Translations under genes and position numbers: made by a program
The notes under the pieces: model-generated
The model's input: only the letters and a program-made list of their open reading frames with translations
The model's database searches: none
What the model was told of the DNA's origin: nothing
Assembly: GCA_963724495.1 (NCBI GenBank)
Contig: CAVRUZ010000007.1
Span: forward strand, 1-64,000
DNA: 64,000 bases
Reading direction: 5' to 3'
DNA from: CAVRUZ01 sp963724495
GTDB taxonomy: Bacteria; Actinomycetota; Actinomycetes; Propionibacteriales; DAIQRJ01
In this document: positions 1 to 9,897 of the stretch, in pieces
Layout of the letters: every line of letters starts with the position of its first letter
How positions within the stretch are numbered: the first letter of the stretch is position 1

Positions 1-52
1 TGTACTGGTGCAGCGAGGTGAACCAAGGACCATCGCGCTTCTCGTCACTCAT
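1..52 (-). CDS. N-terminus of an unidentified protein, cut by the window edge
   Basis: Only the first 17 codons are visible, reading MSDEKRDGPWFTSLHQY leftward off the window. A purine-rich AACGAGAAG stretch sits just upstream of the ATG at 50-52. The gene lies about 145 bp downstream of the last ABC-transporter gene on the same strand, so it may belong to the same transcript. Too little is present to name a family; the start is inferred from the ATG and the reading frame only. Confidence 0.4.
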   Translation of the reverse strand, partial: MSDEKRDGPWFTSLHQY

Positions 53-196
53 CACTTCTCGTTTCGTCGGGTGTGACCGTTAGGACGTGGACCGACCCGC
101 GGTCGCTTTGCTCAATCAACTGAGGTGCTCGGACAAAAGGTACGGCCGGTCAGACCGTAGCCTGACCGGCCGCGACCGGGTCTGCCAAATGCGATG

Positions 197-1589
197 TCAG
201 CCGCTAGCTTGTCGGGTGCTGGTGGCGAGCTCACGACGGTTGGCCGCAAGGCTGCCGGGAGCCGGCCGCGTGGGTACCTCGAACTCCATGGCAGCAACCG
301 CGGTGACGCCCTCGAGCTCGAGCTCCTCCGCGAAGTGGCAGGCAGCCATATGGCCGTCGCCCAGATCGCGCAACGGCGGTGACTCGGTCTTGCAGATGTC
401 TTGCGCGTACGGGCATCGAGTGTGGAAATAGCATCCTGAAGGCGGGTTGGCCGGGCTCGGGACGTCGCCGACCAGGATCTTCGGGTGGCTCTTGTTCTTC
501 GGGTCGGGCTTGGGCACCGCCGACAGCAAAGCCTCCGAGTACGGGTGGCGGGGCCGCTTGAACAGGTCCTCGGTCCGGGCGATCTCCGCGATCTTGCCCA
601 CGTACATGACTGCCACGTGGTCGGAGATGTGCTCGACCACGGACAGGTCGTGACTGATGAAGATGTAGGTCAGACCGAGTTCGGTCTGCAGCTTCTCCAG
701 CAGGTTGAGGACCTGTGCCTGCACCGAGACGTCCAGAGCCGACACCGCCTCGTCACAAATGATCATCTCCGGGTTGAGGGCCAGGGCCCGGGCGATGCCG
801 AGTCGTTGCCGCTGGCCGCCGGAGAACGCGTGGGGGTAACGCGAGGCGTGTTCCGGCCGCATACCCACGACCGTCAGCAACTCCGCGATTCGGTCCTTCA
901 GCGCCCTGCCCTTGATGTTGCTGTTGATCACCAAGGGCTCGGCGATGATCCGGCCGACCGTCATGCGGCCGTCCAGGCTCGAACGGGTCCTGGAAGATGA
1001 TCTGCATGTTCGGCCGGACCGTCTTCAGGTCCTTGCGGCTGGCCTGCGCGAGGTCGATCTTGCCGAGCGTTGCGTGGTTGAAGATCACCTGGCCGCCGGT
1101 GGGCTTCTCCAACTGCAGAATCGCCCGGCCGGTGGTGGACTTGCCGCAGCCCGATTCACCGACGATGGCGAACGTCTCTCCCTTCTCGACCGAGAAGTTA
1201 AGCCCGTCGACCGCCTTCACGTGTGCCACGGTGTGCCGGATGAAGCCGGCGCGGATCGGGAACCACTTCTGCAGGTCGATGACCTCAAGCAGGGTCTCTC
1301 CGGGAGGAAGCCGCTCACCGAACTCCAGCGAAGCGAGGTGCGCCAGAGCGGCCGCGCGCTCCTCGCTGTCGAGGACGAGTTCGTCGTCTTCGTCGCCTGT
1401 CGAGATCGTCATCGAGCCGGTGGTGGCGGCTTGGATCCGCTCTTCCGTCTCGCCCGCGGTCTCCTCCGGTGCCGTCTCCAGCGGCCGGTCGAGGGCGGAC
1501 TTGTCGTCGGGACTGCGCACCTCAGGGGTGCTGGCGCGGTCGTCCTCGGGGACGGTGCCGTCACCACGGGTAGGCGGCTGACCTGTCAT
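197..1589 (-). CDS. Oligopeptide/dipeptide ABC transporter ATP-binding protein (OppF/DppF type), frameshifted
   Basis: This is the second ATPase of a peptide importer and energises uptake together with the neighbouring OppD-like ATPase at the inner face of the membrane. The first frame carries a long acidic N-terminal extension of about 100 residues, then Walker A GESGCGKST and the Q-loop IIFQDPF. The frame then breaks near 978. The second frame continues with SLDGRMTVGRII, the signature FSGGQRQR, Walker B IICDEAVSALD and the C-terminal OligoHPY region (HTRCPYAQ). The break fits loss of 2 bp from the expected QDPFSSLDG codons. The ATG at 1587-1589 follows the stop of the upstream ATPase with one base between. 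Either a sequencing indel or a recently broken gene. Confidence 0.85.
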
Positions 1590-1590
1590 C

Positions 1591-2820
1591 TCAGGTTCCC
1601 TTCTTCGTGCGGCCGAACCGGCGCCGCTGCGGATCGGCAACAGCGACAGTCTCCGGTACATCCTCGGGTGTGCACCCGTCGTACAGGTGGCAGCGCACGC
1701 CATGTCCTTCTGCGCCGATCGGTGCCTCGACCGGCACGATCACGTCGCAGATGCCGGGCATCGCCGCCGGGCACCGAGGGTGGAAAGAACACCCAGGGAC
1801 GCGGGAGTACGGGTCGGGCACAGATCCGCGGATCACCTCGAGCGGCTCGCCCTTGTTCATCCCGAATCTGGGGATCGAGCGCAACAGGCTGATCGTGTAA
1901 GGGTGCTTGGGGTTGTAGAAGATCTCCTCGACCGAGGCGCGCTCGACGATGCGGCCGAGATACATGACGACGACGTCGTCACAGATTTGCGCTACCACGC
2001 CCATGGAGTGGGTGATGAAGATGATGGACATGCCGATGTCGCGTTGCAGCTCACGCATGAGCTCGAGGATCTGCGCCTCGGTCGTGACGTCGAGGGCCGT
2101 CGTGGGCTCATCGGCGATCAACATCGTCGGGCGGCAGGACAACGCCATCGCGATCATGGAGCGCTGACGCATACCGCCGGAGAGCTCATGCGGGTACAGA
2201 CCGTGGATCCGCTCGGGGTTGGGCATGCCCACCCGGTCGAGGATGTCGACCGCCCGCCGCTTGGCCTCTGCCTTGTCGTCGGTCTGGTGGAGCTTGATCC
2301 CCTCTTCGATCTGGTTCCCGATCGTGTACAGGGGGTTCAGAGAGGTCATCGGCTCCTGGAAGATCATCGCGATCTCTTCGCCCCGGATGGCCCGCATCTC
2401 GTCGGACTCCGGATCCAGTTCGGCGAGGTTGATGACTTCGGCCGTCACCTTCTTCGGTGCCTTCTTGGGCCGGTTGGTGTCGCGATCCTCCTGGTCGAGG
2501 CGCTGGCCGGCGCGGAAGTCGATTCGCCCTGATGCGATCCGCCCGGGCCGCTCCACGATCTGCATGATCGCTCGAGCTGTGACCGACTTGCCCGAACCGG
2601 ACTCACCCACCACCCCCAGCACCTTGCCTCGGGGGAGCCGGTAGTTGACGCCGTTGAGGGCGCGCACCACGCCGAGAGCCGTGGGGAACTCCACGAACAG
2701 CTCGGAGACATCGATGACCGAGTCCTCCGCGCTGATGCGGTAGACCGGCTCGCCGGGGTTCTCCCGCTCGTCGGCGCCGGCTGTTGTCGTCCCCACGGGG
2801 CGACTGGCGACTTCTGCCAT
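1591..2820 (-). CDS. Oligopeptide/dipeptide ABC transporter ATP-binding protein (OppD/DppD type)
   Basis: A 409-residue ATPase subunit of the peptide importer. Walker A GESGSGKS lies near residue 75, the Q-loop MIFQEPMTSLNP and signature ELSGGMRQR follow, Walker B is MLIADEPTTALD, and the C-terminal oligopeptide-transporter motif appears as CSFHPRCPAAM. A Lys-rich insert of about 40 residues (KKAPKKVTAEVIN region) separates Walker A from the Q-loop and is longer than usual. The gene follows the OppC-like permease by 53 bp and is one base from the OppF-like gene, so the pair is very likely co-transcribed and assembles as a heterodimer. Confidence 0.93.
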   Translation of the reverse strand: MAEVASRPVGTTTAGADERENPGEPVYRISAEDSVIDVSELFVEFPTALGVVRALNGVNYRLPRGKVLGVVGESGSGKSVTARAIMQIVERPGRIASGRIDFRAGQRLDQEDRDTNRPKKAPKKVTAEVINLAELDPESDEMRAIRGEEIAMIFQEPMTSLNPLYTIGNQIEEGIKLHQTDDKAEAKRRAVDILDRVGMPNPERIHGLYPHELSGGMRQRSMIAMALSCRPTMLIADEPTTALDVTTEAQILELMRELQRDIGMSIIFITHSMGVVAQICDDVVVMYLGRIVERASVEEIFYNPKHPYTISLLRSIPRFGMNKGEPLEVIRGSVPDPYSRVPGCSFHPRCPAAMPGICDVIVPVEAPIGAEGHGVRCHLYDGCTPEDVPETVAVADPQRRRFGRTKKGT

Positions 2821-2873
2821 GTCAGATCCTTACCGGTTGTCGTGGCTGGGGCGGTCGGATGGTCTCCGACCGC

Positions 2874-4013
2874 TCAGCTGTACGGGTCGACCGCATCGCG
2901 CAGACCATCGCCGATCAGCTGGAACATCGTGACCGCGATGATCACGAGCAGACCGGGGATCAGGATCCATTGGAAGCTGTTGATCACCGCCATGTCCTGG
3001 GATGCCTGCAAGAGGACGCCCCAGCTGACCGCTGGTTCCTGCATCCCGATTCCGAGGAACGAGAGCGTCGTCTCCGCCGCGATTGTGCCCGGGATGCCGA
3101 GGCAGGCGACGACCACGAGATGGCTGATGGTGTTGGGCATCAGGTGGGTGAGGATGATCCGGTTGGTACCGCTGCCCGCCGCCTTCGCCGCGTTGACGAA
3201 GTCGGCCCTGGCGAACGACATGGTCTTGGCTCGAACCTGTCGAGCAAGGCCGGGCCAACTGGTCACCACCAGAATCAGGGAGATCAGTAAGTACCGCGTG
3301 GTGACCGAAAGGTCCTTCGGCAGGATCGCCGCCAGCACCATCCACAGCGGCAGCGTCGGGATCGACATGATGATCTCAGCAATGCGCTGGATGATGTTGT
3401 CCACGGCGCCACCGAAGTAGCCGGAGATGGTGCCGAGGATGGCCGCGACGATCGTTCCCACGACCACCGAGACGATGCCGATCGTCAGAGAGACACGCGA
3501 ACCTATGACCGTCCGGGAGTAGACATCACGACCCTGGGTGTCGGCACCCCAGAGGTAGAGCTTGTCCGGGGCGTCGACCGCAAGGATGTGCCTGTCCGTT
3601 GGGATGAATCCCCAGAGCTTGTACTCGAAGCCCTTACCGAACACGTGCACAGGAACGAGCGAGGCCTTGTCCGAGCAGTTGGACGAGTACTCGTAGGACA
3701 GCGTCTCCTGGTCAAGCACCTGGGCCGGCCGGCACATCTTGAGGCCGCCATCGAACGTGATCTTCGAGGGTGGGGCGTTCTTGGCCTCGGCGCTGATCTC
3801 CAGCGCCTCGTTGACCATGAAGAAGGGCGCGAAGATCATGATGAAGTACATGATCCCGAGCACGATCACCGCGAACACCGACAACTTGCTCTTCTTGAAC
3901 CGCCTGGCCATCAGGCGGAACTGGGAGATCTCCGCTACTCCACGGTCGGTGGAGTCGACGACTTCCTCGACCGCCTGGTGCTCAGTGAGGTCCTCGGTCT
4001 GCATCATCGACAT
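2874..4013 (-). CDS. Peptide ABC transporter permease (OppC/DppC type)
   Basis: A 379-residue permease. The N-terminus is cytoplasmic and acidic, followed by a first membrane helix (VFAVIVLGIMYFIMIFAPFF). An extracytoplasmic insert of about 90 residues contains two cysteines. The remaining helices form the BPD_transp_1 core, with the EAA loop at KAAGSGTNRIILTHLMPN. It pairs with the OppB-like permease encoded 15 bp upstream to form the channel. The large insert before the core (WGADTQGRDVYSR follows it) is typical of the C-type permease of big peptide importers. The peptide specificity cannot be read from the sequence. Confidence 0.93.
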   Translation of the reverse strand: MSMMQTEDLTEHQAVEEVVDSTDRGVAEISQFRLMARRFKKSKLSVFAVIVLGIMYFIMIFAPFFMVNEALEISAEAKNAPPSKITFDGGLKMCRPAQVLDQETLSYEYSSNCSDKASLVPVHVFGKGFEYKLWGFIPTDRHILAVDAPDKLYLWGADTQGRDVYSRTVIGSRVSLTIGIVSVVVGTIVAAILGTISGYFGGAVDNIIQRIAEIIMSIPTLPLWMVLAAILPKDLSVTTRYLLISLILVVTSWPGLARQVRAKTMSFARADFVNAAKAAGSGTNRIILTHLMPNTISHLVVVACLGIPGTIAAETTLSFLGIGMQEPAVSWGVLLQASQDMAVINSFQWILIPGLLVIIAVTMFQLIGDGLRDAVDPYS

Positions 4014-4028
4014 GTCGCAGGCCTCCTT

Positions 4029-5015
4029 CTAGTCGAGGTTCCGGGCGCGGGGGTCGACCCACGCGAGCAAGAGGTCAGCCAGCAGGTTGCCCACGATCAG
4101 CAGTAACGAGCTGAACATCAGGAGCGTGACGGCGAGGTACATGTCCTGGTTCTGAAGCGCCTGGACCAAGAGCGGCCCCATCGTGGGGAGCGCGAGCACG
4201 ATCGCGACGATGGCCTCGCCGGATACCAGGACCGGCAGCGACGTGCCCAGGGCCATGATCAGCGGGTTGATGGCGTTGCGCACCGCGTGCTTCCAGATGA
4301 CGCGCCTCTCCGCCACACCCTTTGCCCGCGCCGTCTGGATGTACTGGGAGTTGAGCACGTCGAGCAGATTCGCGCGCATCACCCGTGTTAACCACGTTGT
4401 CGATCCCGCCCCGATGACGATCACCGGGATCCAGATGTGCTTCAGCATGTCGACGAACTTGTCGGTTGACCAGGGCGCGTTGAGGTACTGGGCGGAGAAG
4501 AGGCCGCCGACGTCGAAGTCGAGGACGTTCGCGGCGAACACGAGGATCAGTAGGGCAAGGAGGAACTCCGGAATCGCGAGACCCAGGAACTGGATCGTCG
4601 ACACGATGTTGTCGAGTGCGGTGTATCTGTGCGTGGCCGAATACACACCTATGGGGATCGCGACCACCCACGCGAAGATCAGCGCCATCAGCGCCAGCAT
4701 CACCGAGAAGCCGATACGGGAGCCGATGAGGTCGTTGACCTGCGCGTGAAAGGTGAACGACTCCCCGAAGTCACCTTGCAGCACACCGGTGATCCACTTG
4801 ACGTACTGCTCGTAGACGGGGTCGTTCACGCCGTACCGGACCATCAGGTCGTTGATCTGCTGCTGCGGCAGGTTGCCGCCCATGGCGCGCAGCCTGCTGA
4901 TCTCCCCATCGAGGGCCGAGCCGGGCGGCAGCGTAACGAGCAGGAAGCTCAGGATCGACACCACGATGAGCGTGATGACCATGTACACGAGCCGCCGCAG
5001 GATGAAGGTGACCAT
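4029..5015 (-). CDS. Peptide ABC transporter permease (OppB/DppB type)
   Basis: A 328-residue permease starting MVTFILRRLVYMVITLIVVS, the usual N-terminus of B-type permeases. A periplasmic loop contains PVYEQYVKWITGVLQGDFGESF, a hallmark of the OppB/DppB family. Five further hydrophobic helices and the EAA loop (RAKGVAERRVIWKHAVRNA) follow. It is first of the four downstream genes after the binding protein; a strong hairpin lies in the 233 bp between it and the binding-protein gene, which may lower expression of the membrane and ATPase genes relative to the binding protein. Confidence 0.93.
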   Translation of the reverse strand: MVTFILRRLVYMVITLIVVSILSFLLVTLPPGSALDGEISRLRAMGGNLPQQQINDLMVRYGVNDPVYEQYVKWITGVLQGDFGESFTFHAQVNDLIGSRIGFSVMLALMALIFAWVVAIPIGVYSATHRYTALDNIVSTIQFLGLAIPEFLLALLILVFAANVLDFDVGGLFSAQYLNAPWSTDKFVDMLKHIWIPVIVIGAGSTTWLTRVMRANLLDVLNSQYIQTARAKGVAERRVIWKHAVRNAINPLIMALGTSLPVLVSGEAIVAIVLALPTMGPLLVQALQNQDMYLAVTLLMFSSLLLIVGNLLADLLLAWVDPRARNLD

Positions 5016-5203
5016 GACCTGCCCTTCCTGAGTCGCCGCCGGGCCGGCGTTTGGCCGCGGCTAGCTGATTGTGCACGTCTACCGGCCCTGTGGGGAGTAC
5101 CCCGGCCAGGCAAGCTGGAAACTTCCGGACACTTGCGGTCTGCAGGCGGTCGCGCACGGCAGGCGGGTCACACGATCCGGATCCGCGGAGTGGGGTGACG
5201 GGT

Positions 5204-5236
5204 TTGACCGGCCCCGCGGTTCGCGGGGCCGGTCAA
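5204..5236 (-). terminator. Perfect 15-bp hairpin after the binding-protein gene
   Basis: The arms at 5204-5218 and 5222-5236 (TTGACCGGCCCCGCG and its exact complement) pair over 15 bp around a 3-nt loop. It sits 13 bp past the binding-protein stop codon and before the permease gene on the same strand. No U-tract follows, which is common in GC-rich actinobacteria. It is best read as a partial terminator or a 3-prime mRNA stabiliser that lets the binding protein be made in excess. Confidence 0.7.
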
Positions 5237-5248
5237 CCGTCGTGTCGA

Positions 5249-7366
5249 TCAGGTGGCGTGGTTCTCGGGGTCGTCCCAATAGAACGCCTCGATGTCGTAC
5301 ACCGCCGGGGTCGGGTGGATCCACGGGTTCATGAATCCGCCGAGGAACAGCTGGTCGCGCGTTGGGAAGTTCATCAAGGTCTTCTTCTTGACGACGGGTC
5401 GCGGCGGGTTCGCCACCGTGCCTTGGAAGAACGGGCCGAACTCAACGTGGATCTTGATCATGTCCCAGACCAACTGCGTCCGCTTCATGAAGTCGGGCTC
5501 GGCCTTGGCCTTGTCGTAGGTGTTCCAAAGCTTCTCGATCGGACCGCCCTTCTCGGGCATCAGCCGCGGAGGAGTGCGCTTCCACGGGTCGACATCGGCC
5601 TGCGACGTGTACTCCGGCGTGCCCTTCGCGTTGGCCATCGCGCCCTGGAGCGGCGCCCACCGGCTGGACTCCAGCGGCACGAGCCACTGCGGGTACAGGA
5701 GGTGGTTGGGCCCGTCGCCTACCTCCCAGGCACTCTGCGACATGTACTTGCCCTGTGCCCACGTGTCGGAGTACGTCGTAGGCGGAACCGGGTTGTCCTT
5801 CGCCTCGATTCCGACCGCCTTCCAGTCACGTACGCGTTGGGCATTGGCATTCACGTACTCCTGGTTACCGGTCATGTCGGCCGGCCGGTCGAGGCGGATC
5901 GACAGCTTGCTGCCGTCCTCGAACGTGCGCAGGCCGCCTGACCCCTTCTTCAGGCCAAGGTCGTCGAGGAGCGAGTTCGCCTTCTCGACGCTGTACTCCA
6001 CGTAGGAGTCCCGCCATTCCGCGTACGCCGCCTTGCCCTCGTCGTTGAGCAGGTACTCGATCGCCTTGGGCGACAGCGTGCCCGTGGTGGGCTCACCTTG
6101 CTCGAAGTAGATCGACTTGCGAGCCTCTGCGCGGTTGAACGCATGCGACAACGCCTGGCGGAACTTGGGGTCACGGAAGAGCTTGCGGTACTTCTCGTCG
6201 GGGTAGTCGTAGTTGAGGAAGAAGATCGAGGCGGTGCCCGACCCCGAGTCCCACAGGTAGATGTCGGTTCCGGCAGCCTCGGCCTTGGACCTCAACGTGG
6301 CGTAGTCGGCGAGCGTGAGGTTGTTGAAACCGAAGACCGCGTCGACCTGGCCGTTGCCGATCTGGACCTTGCCTACCTGCGGGTCGCCTACCTGTGTCAT
6401 CAGGATGCTGTCGATGTACGGCAGTTGGTCACCTTCCTTGGTGACTTCGTAGCTGTAGGGATTGCGCTCCCACGCCAGCTGCCTGCCCTCCTGGTACCTG
6501 ACCAACTTGTACGGCAGCAGCGTCGGTACCTCGGTGCTCCGCCGGTAGCTGACGTTCTTCTCCCAGGGACCGCCAGACTCGACCCAGTTGCTCCCGATCT
6601 CCTTGTTGTACTTCGGGTGGAACTTCTTGGCGTAGTGAGCGGGGACGATCCAGACCGGGCCGTTGCCCTGGTAGCCGTTGGTCCACATAGCCATGCGGTC
6701 AGCCGTCAAGGGTGCAGGAGAGTCGAACTTCATCGTGAAGGTGTGCTCATCGGTTGCCTCGAGCTTGCAGATCGTGCCCTTGCTCGACTTGGCCTCGTCT
6801 GGAGCCGACTCAGGGTAGGGCGCATCGGCAGGCTTGTAGCCGATCATGTCCTCCCACCAGAACAGCACGTCGGCGGTGGTGACAGGCTGGCCGTCCGACC
6901 AGTTGATCTTGCGCATCGTGAACGTCCACTCGCTGGCGTCGTCGTTGGACGTCCACTTGTTGACGATGCCTGGGCCGACTACCTGACCGTCGTTGAGGAA
7001 CCGCAACATGGCGTTGGACGAGAAGAGTTCACCGATGGCACCGTCGGTGGTGCTCGAGAAGGTCAACTTCATCTGGCCGCCGTACTTGCCCTGCTTCACC
7101 CAGTTGTGGGGAACGACGTAGGGCTCCTCGCCTACGCGCTCCTCAACAGGAGGAAGGTCGGCGGCGACGTTTGGCGCCTGCTGGAACTTGGCGGGCTTCG
7201 GCAATGGCTCCTTGGCAGAACCCTTGGTGCCGGCGTCATCGCCCGACCCGGATCCGGCGTCGCCTGTGCCGCCGTCATCTCCACAGGCGGAAAGCATGAC
7301 TGCTCCGGCCGCTACTGCCGCTCCTGCGAGGAACGACCTGCGGCGTACCGCGTTGTCTACCGACAC
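5249..7366 (-). CDS. Peptide ABC transporter substrate-binding lipoprotein (family 5 SBP)
   Basis: A 705-residue extracytoplasmic solute-binding protein (SBP_bac_5 family) that captures peptides or related oligomers for the adjacent permease. GTG at 7364-7366 was chosen because GGAAAGGAAG lies just upstream and the protein then begins with RRRSFLAG, a hydrophobic helix and the lipobox LSAC. A Gly/Ser/Asp-rich linker follows the lipid-anchored Cys. WTFTMRKINWSDGQPVTTADVLFWWEDM is the family signature region. The length exceeds the 500-600 residues usual for DppA/OppA, in line with the larger subclass found in actinobacteria. An upstream in-frame ATG would add 49 basic residues and remove the signal peptide from the N-terminus, so it is disfavoured. 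Confidence 0.92.
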   Translation of the reverse strand: MSVDNAVRRRSFLAGAAVAAGAVMLSACGDDGGTGDAGSGSGDDAGTKGSAKEPLPKPAKFQQAPNVAADLPPVEERVGEEPYVVPHNWVKQGKYGGQMKLTFSSTTDGAIGELFSSNAMLRFLNDGQVVGPGIVNKWTSNDDASEWTFTMRKINWSDGQPVTTADVLFWWEDMIGYKPADAPYPESAPDEAKSSKGTICKLEATDEHTFTMKFDSPAPLTADRMAMWTNGYQGNGPVWIVPAHYAKKFHPKYNKEIGSNWVESGGPWEKNVSYRRSTEVPTLLPYKLVRYQEGRQLAWERNPYSYEVTKEGDQLPYIDSILMTQVGDPQVGKVQIGNGQVDAVFGFNNLTLADYATLRSKAEAAGTDIYLWDSGSGTASIFFLNYDYPDEKYRKLFRDPKFRQALSHAFNRAEARKSIYFEQGEPTTGTLSPKAIEYLLNDEGKAAYAEWRDSYVEYSVEKANSLLDDLGLKKGSGGLRTFEDGSKLSIRLDRPADMTGNQEYVNANAQRVRDWKAVGIEAKDNPVPPTTYSDTWAQGKYMSQSAWEVGDGPNHLLYPQWLVPLESSRWAPLQGAMANAKGTPEYTSQADVDPWKRTPPRLMPEKGGPIEKLWNTYDKAKAEPDFMKRTQLVWDMIKIHVEFGPFFQGTVANPPRPVVKKKTLMNFPTRDQLFLGGFMNPWIHPTPAVYDIEAFYWDDPENHAT

Positions 7367-7639
7367 TGAACTTCCTTTCCACGGGCGAAAAGACCCGGTG
7401 GTCGAACGAAGATCGCAACGATCTCCGGCAGAGGTAGCGCGGCTTTGTGGCCGCCGCTTTGTGAAACTAGCCCTCACCCGTGCCCGAGCCTGCCGACGAC
7501 ACTTGAAACGCAACCTGATCGACGCCTGCTTGTGACATACGGGTGGGCTCAGCCGGAAAACATCGTGCCTTGCATGGCTTCGCAGGACTACGCAAAGTGC
7601 ATAACGACTCGATCACAACCGAACGAGGCTGGCTGTAGC
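7367..7639. promoter_or_regulatory. Divergent promoter region between the peptide importer and the oligopeptidase
   Basis: This 273-bp stretch separates two divergently read genes whose products handle peptides, so shared control is plausible. No convincing -10/-35 pair or operator palindrome stands out by eye. It is slightly less GC-rich around 7550-7620. Confidence 0.35.
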
Positions 7640-9889
7640 GTGACGCGAGTGACTGACACGGGAGGCGCAGCGGGCTCGGAGCCGTCGGCTGAAGCAGGAA
7701 GGTCGGCCGCGACGGCTGAATCGGCGGGGACAGAGGAGACGGCGGAAGCCGGAGAAGTTGCCGGGGCAGCCGACGAGGACGCTGCCGACGACAACGAGCA
7801 GGCTTCCCCACCGGTCGCCGACCGGCGGCCGGTACAGCGCACGCATCACGGCGACACATTCGTCGACGATTACGAATGGTTGCGGGACCCGAAGAGCGCC
7901 GACACCCTGGCGTATCTCACGGCGGAGAACGCCTACGCCGAGAGCCGGACCGCCCACCTCGAGGGACTTCGACAGGAGATCTTCGACGAGTTCGCACGGC
8001 GCACGGAGCAGACAGACACCTCCGTTCCGGTCCGGCGCGGCGACTGGTGGTACTTCCGTCGCATCGACGAGGGCCAGCAGTACCACCGCCACTGCCGTGC
8101 ACCGGCCGGCACCGATCACACGCCTCCCCGCCTGGACGCTTCGTCCACGCTTCCGGGCGAAGAGTTGCTGCTGGACGGCAACGCCGAGGCCGAGGGTTCG
8201 GAGTTCTTCTCCCTCGGGGGCTTTGCCGTCACCCCTGACGGCAACCGGTTGGCCTACGCGGTGGACCTCGCCGGTGACGAGCGCTACACCGTCCGGATCA
8301 AGGACCTGCTCACCGGAGAACTGCTGCCCGACACGATCGAGAAGACCTCCGGCTCTCTCGCCTGGAGCCTCGACGGGTCACAGCTCTATTACCTGACGGT
8401 CGACGAGGCCTGGCGGCCGGAGAAGCTGTGGCGCCGCACTCTCGGGCAGGACCGGCCGGACCCGTTGCTGTTCCACGAACCCGACGAACGGTTCTGGGTG
8501 AGCCTCGGCACGTCGCGCGACCATCGCCACCTGGTTGTTGGCGCGACGAGCAAGAACACGTCGGAGTGGCTCCTTGCCGACGCCGGTTCCCCGGAGCCGG
8601 AGATCCGCGTCTTCACGCCGCGCGTCGACGGCGTCGAATACATGATCGAGCCGTTGGGCGACCAGGTACTTGTCCTGCACAACCGCGAGGGCTCGGACTT
8701 CTCCTTGGCAGTCGCGCCCGTCTCGGCGACGGGTGCCGACGACTGGCACACCGTGATCGCGCACCAGCAGGGCCGGCGGATTGTCGATGTCGCTGCCTTC
8801 GAGGCGGCGGTGGCGGTCGAGTGGCGACTTGATGGACTCTCTCGGCTGGCGGTGCTCCGTCGTAATGGCGACGGCTTCGGCGAACCCTCGGAGATCCCGT
8901 TCGCTGAGCCCATCTACACCGCCGGGCTCGCCGACTCCAGCGACCACGACTCCCCCACCGTGCGCATCGGGTTCGCATCGATGGTCACGCCGTCGTCGGT
9001 GTTCGACTACGAGTTCGCCACCGGACAGCTCCACTTGCGCAAGCAGCAACGTGTGCTCGATGGCTACAACCCCGACGACTACGTGCAGGCGCGGGAATGG
9101 GCCACTGCGCCCGACGGCACCCGGGTGCCGATCTCGATCGTTCGCCGGGTGGACCGGCCCGCTGGTCCCGGACCGTTCCTGCTCTACGGGTACGGCGCCT
9201 ACGAGATGTCGATGGATCCGAACTTCTCGATCTTCCGGCTGTCCATGCTCGATCGGGGATTCGCCTTCGGCATCGCCCATGTACGTGGCGGCGGCGAGAT
9301 GGGCCGGCACTGGTACGACGACGGGAAGATGCTGCACAAGCGCAACACCTTCACCGACTTCGTCGCCTGTGCGCGGCACGTGGCCGACGCCGGGTGGACC
9401 ACACCGGCCGACCTGGTGATCCGCGGGGGCAGTGCCGGCGGCCTGCTCGTGGGTGCGGTGCTCAACCTGGCGCCGGACGCCGTGCGGGCATGTCAGGCGG
9501 CTGTGCCGTTCGTCGACGCGCTGACATCGATGCTCATGCCTGATCTGCCGTTGACGGTCGTGGAGTGGGAGGAGTGGGGCGACCCTCTGCACGACCCGGA
9601 GATGTACGCGTACATGAAGTCCTATTCGCCGTACGAGAACATCGCCGCGCGCCCCTATCCGGCGATCCTGGCCACGACGAGCCTCAACGACACGCGCGTG
9701 CTGTTCTGCGAGCCTGCCAAGTGGGTGGCGAAGCTGCGCGCAACGATCCCGAACCCCGAAGCGGTCCTGCTGAAGACCGAGATGTCGGCCGGGCATGGTG
9801 GACGCAGCGGCCGCTACGACGCCTGGCGTGAAGAGGCCTTCGACCTCGCCTGGATCTGCGACCAGGTGGGCGCCACCTCGAGGCTCTAA
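7640..9889 (+). CDS. S9A-family oligopeptidase (oligopeptidase B / prolyl oligopeptidase type)
   Basis: A serine peptidase that cleaves short peptides, probably in the cytoplasm. After a 55-residue Ala/Glu/Asp-rich leader, the S9A N-terminal beta-propeller begins at HHGDTFVDDYEWLRDP and contains YLTAENAYAE. The C-terminal alpha/beta-hydrolase holds the nucleophile in IRGGSAGGLLVG, FLLYGYGAYEMSMDPNFS upstream, and the catalytic His in MSAGHGGRSGR. These features match oligopeptidase B more than prolyl endopeptidase. GTG at 7640 is the chosen start; starts further upstream would add unlike sequence. Its divergent neighbour is a peptide importer, suggesting uptake followed by breakdown. Confidence 0.88.
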   Translation: MTRVTDTGGAAGSEPSAEAGRSAATAESAGTEETAEAGEVAGAADEDAADDNEQASPPVADRRPVQRTHHGDTFVDDYEWLRDPKSADTLAYLTAENAYAESRTAHLEGLRQEIFDEFARRTEQTDTSVPVRRGDWWYFRRIDEGQQYHRHCRAPAGTDHTPPRLDASSTLPGEELLLDGNAEAEGSEFFSLGGFAVTPDGNRLAYAVDLAGDERYTVRIKDLLTGELLPDTIEKTSGSLAWSLDGSQLYYLTVDEAWRPEKLWRRTLGQDRPDPLLFHEPDERFWVSLGTSRDHRHLVVGATSKNTSEWLLADAGSPEPEIRVFTPRVDGVEYMIEPLGDQVLVLHNREGSDFSLAVAPVSATGADDWHTVIAHQQGRRIVDVAAFEAAVAVEWRLDGLSRLAVLRRNGDGFGEPSEIPFAEPIYTAGLADSSDHDSPTVRIGFASMVTPSSVFDYEFATGQLHLRKQQRVLDGYNPDDYVQAREWATAPDGTRVPISIVRRVDRPAGPGPFLLYGYGAYEMSMDPNFSIFRLSMLDRGFAFGIAHVRGGGEMGRHWYDDGKMLHKRNTFTDFVACARHVADAGWTTPADLVIRGGSAGGLLVGAVLNLAPDAVRACQAAVPFVDALTSMLMPDLPLTVVEWEEWGDPLHDPEMYAYMKSYSPYENIAARPYPAILATTSLNDTRVLFCEPAKWVAKLRATIPNPEAVLLKTEMSAGHGGRSGRYDAWREEAFDLAWICDQVGATSRL

Positions 9890-9897
9890 CTGCGAAT

